Origin: Candidatus Undinarchaeales archaeon SRR5007147.bin71
GTDB lineage: Archaea > Undinarchaeota > Undinarchaeia > Undinarchaeales > Undinarchaeaceae
DNA: 5,440 nt
Reading direction: 5' to 3'
Assembly: GCA_014189675.1 (NCBI GenBank)
Contig: DVAE01000013.1
Coordinates: forward strand, 1-5,440
The stretch's first letter is position 1; the number at the start of each line of letters is the position of its first letter. Positions 5,042-5,440 of this stretch are shown in pieces. Under the pieces are notes generated by a model. The model did no database searches. It was given only the letters and a program-made list of their open reading frames with translations, and was not told the origin of the DNA. Made by a program: the position numbers and the translations under genes.

Positions 5042-5440
5042 CTATCCTCTTCGTACAGTTAGAACTTCATCAGACCAGGACTGATTTGCCTGCGTGTTTA
5101 CTCCACCTATAGCAAGTATTCTTCCATTTTCTCCGGAACCCTGAGTTCCTCCGTGACCGCCTGCTCCAGTGCTGTTGCAAAGCTGGTCGTGGTCAGGCCT
5201 TCCATGTGGAGCCGCTGCACATCCGCTGGTGTTTCCCCAAAGAAGAAGTTGCCATGGCACAGGATAATGTCCTGGAGCTGGATCGCTTCCGTCTCTTATG
5301 CGGTTGAAACCAAGAACATCTATGTTGTCATCAAGCCTCTCCTTGAAGCTCGTAGCGCTGTCCATAATTATATTGTTCAGCTTTTCAGCCGCTTGGGTGT
5401 AGTTGTCGTTTTCTAAAGGATTATTAGGTCCTGCCACTCC
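5042..5440 (-). CDS. Probable exported surface protein, C-terminal fragment (start off window)
   Basis: The frame is open from base 5440 to a TAG at 5044-5042, giving the last 132 residues of a longer protein. A GTG at 5437 is in frame but is most likely an internal Val. Counting from the edge, residues about 14-42 look like an amphipathic helix, followed by a Gly, Pro and His-rich region and a C-terminal end with strand-like character (DEVLTVRRG). There are two cysteines (74 and 88), which could pair, and four N-x-S/T sequons at Asn13, Asn70, Asn89 and Asn119, a density that suits a glycosylated extracellular archaeal protein. No membrane helix is seen in the fragment. A pilin-like subunit or another surface protein would fit beside a pilus motor locus, but the N-terminal signal needed to decide is outside the window. 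I do not recognise the family. Confidence 0.65.
   Translation of the reverse strand, partial: GVAGPNNPLENDNYTQAAEKLNNIIMDSATSFKERLDDNIDVLGFNRIRDGSDPAPGHYPVPWQLLLWGNTSGCAAAPHGRPDHDQLCNSTGAGGHGGTQGSGENGRILAIGGVNTQANQSWSDEVLTVRRG

Noticed and set aside
5153-5416. Plus-strand 87-codon frame at the right edge
   Set aside because: The opposite strand is open to the window edge and encodes a more protein-like sequence with sequons and an amphipathic helix.

Overview
The window looks like a piece of an archaeal chromosome with moderate GC. The reasons are the pairing of a FlaI/TadA-type ATPase with a FlaJ/TadC-type membrane protein, TATA-like boxes about 26 bases upstream of starts or predicted transcript ends, very short or absent leaders, and ribosome-binding sites of the GGTGAT/GAGG kind. 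A small-genome DPANN-like lineage is possible given the tight packing and several tiny membrane proteins, but that is inference; no rRNA or other phylogenetic marker is present.

Left block (1-2913, minus strand): a two-gene operon for the motor of a type IV pilus-like (type II/IV secretion superfamily) machine. It holds a complete 764-residue ATPase and, overlapping its stop codon by one base, the first 206 codons of its polytopic membrane partner, which runs out of the window at base 1.

Middle block (2914-4144): a 51-bp divergent promoter region, then two plus-strand genes overlapping by 29 bp. Both encode soluble proteins with long regular coiled coils; the second also has an acidic proline-rich linker of about 100 residues. 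I recognise neither. Their position, back to back with the pilus motor, suggests cytosolic accessory or scaffold proteins of that machine. This is the most likely 'undescribed' component in the window, but the functional link rests on context only.

Right block (4149-5440, minus strand): three tiny membrane proteins and the C-terminal part of a probably exported protein. Two adjacent membrane proteins (63 and about 100 residues) are clearly paralogous and share a membrane-embedded Asp and Lys. The third (97 residues) ends four bases from the end of the coiled-coil operon. The fragment at the right edge has four N-glycosylation sequons and two cysteines, as expected for a surface protein; its start lies outside the window.

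There is no intergenic stretch longer than about 50 bases. I saw no tRNA, rRNA, CRISPR array, insertion sequence or convincing terminator.
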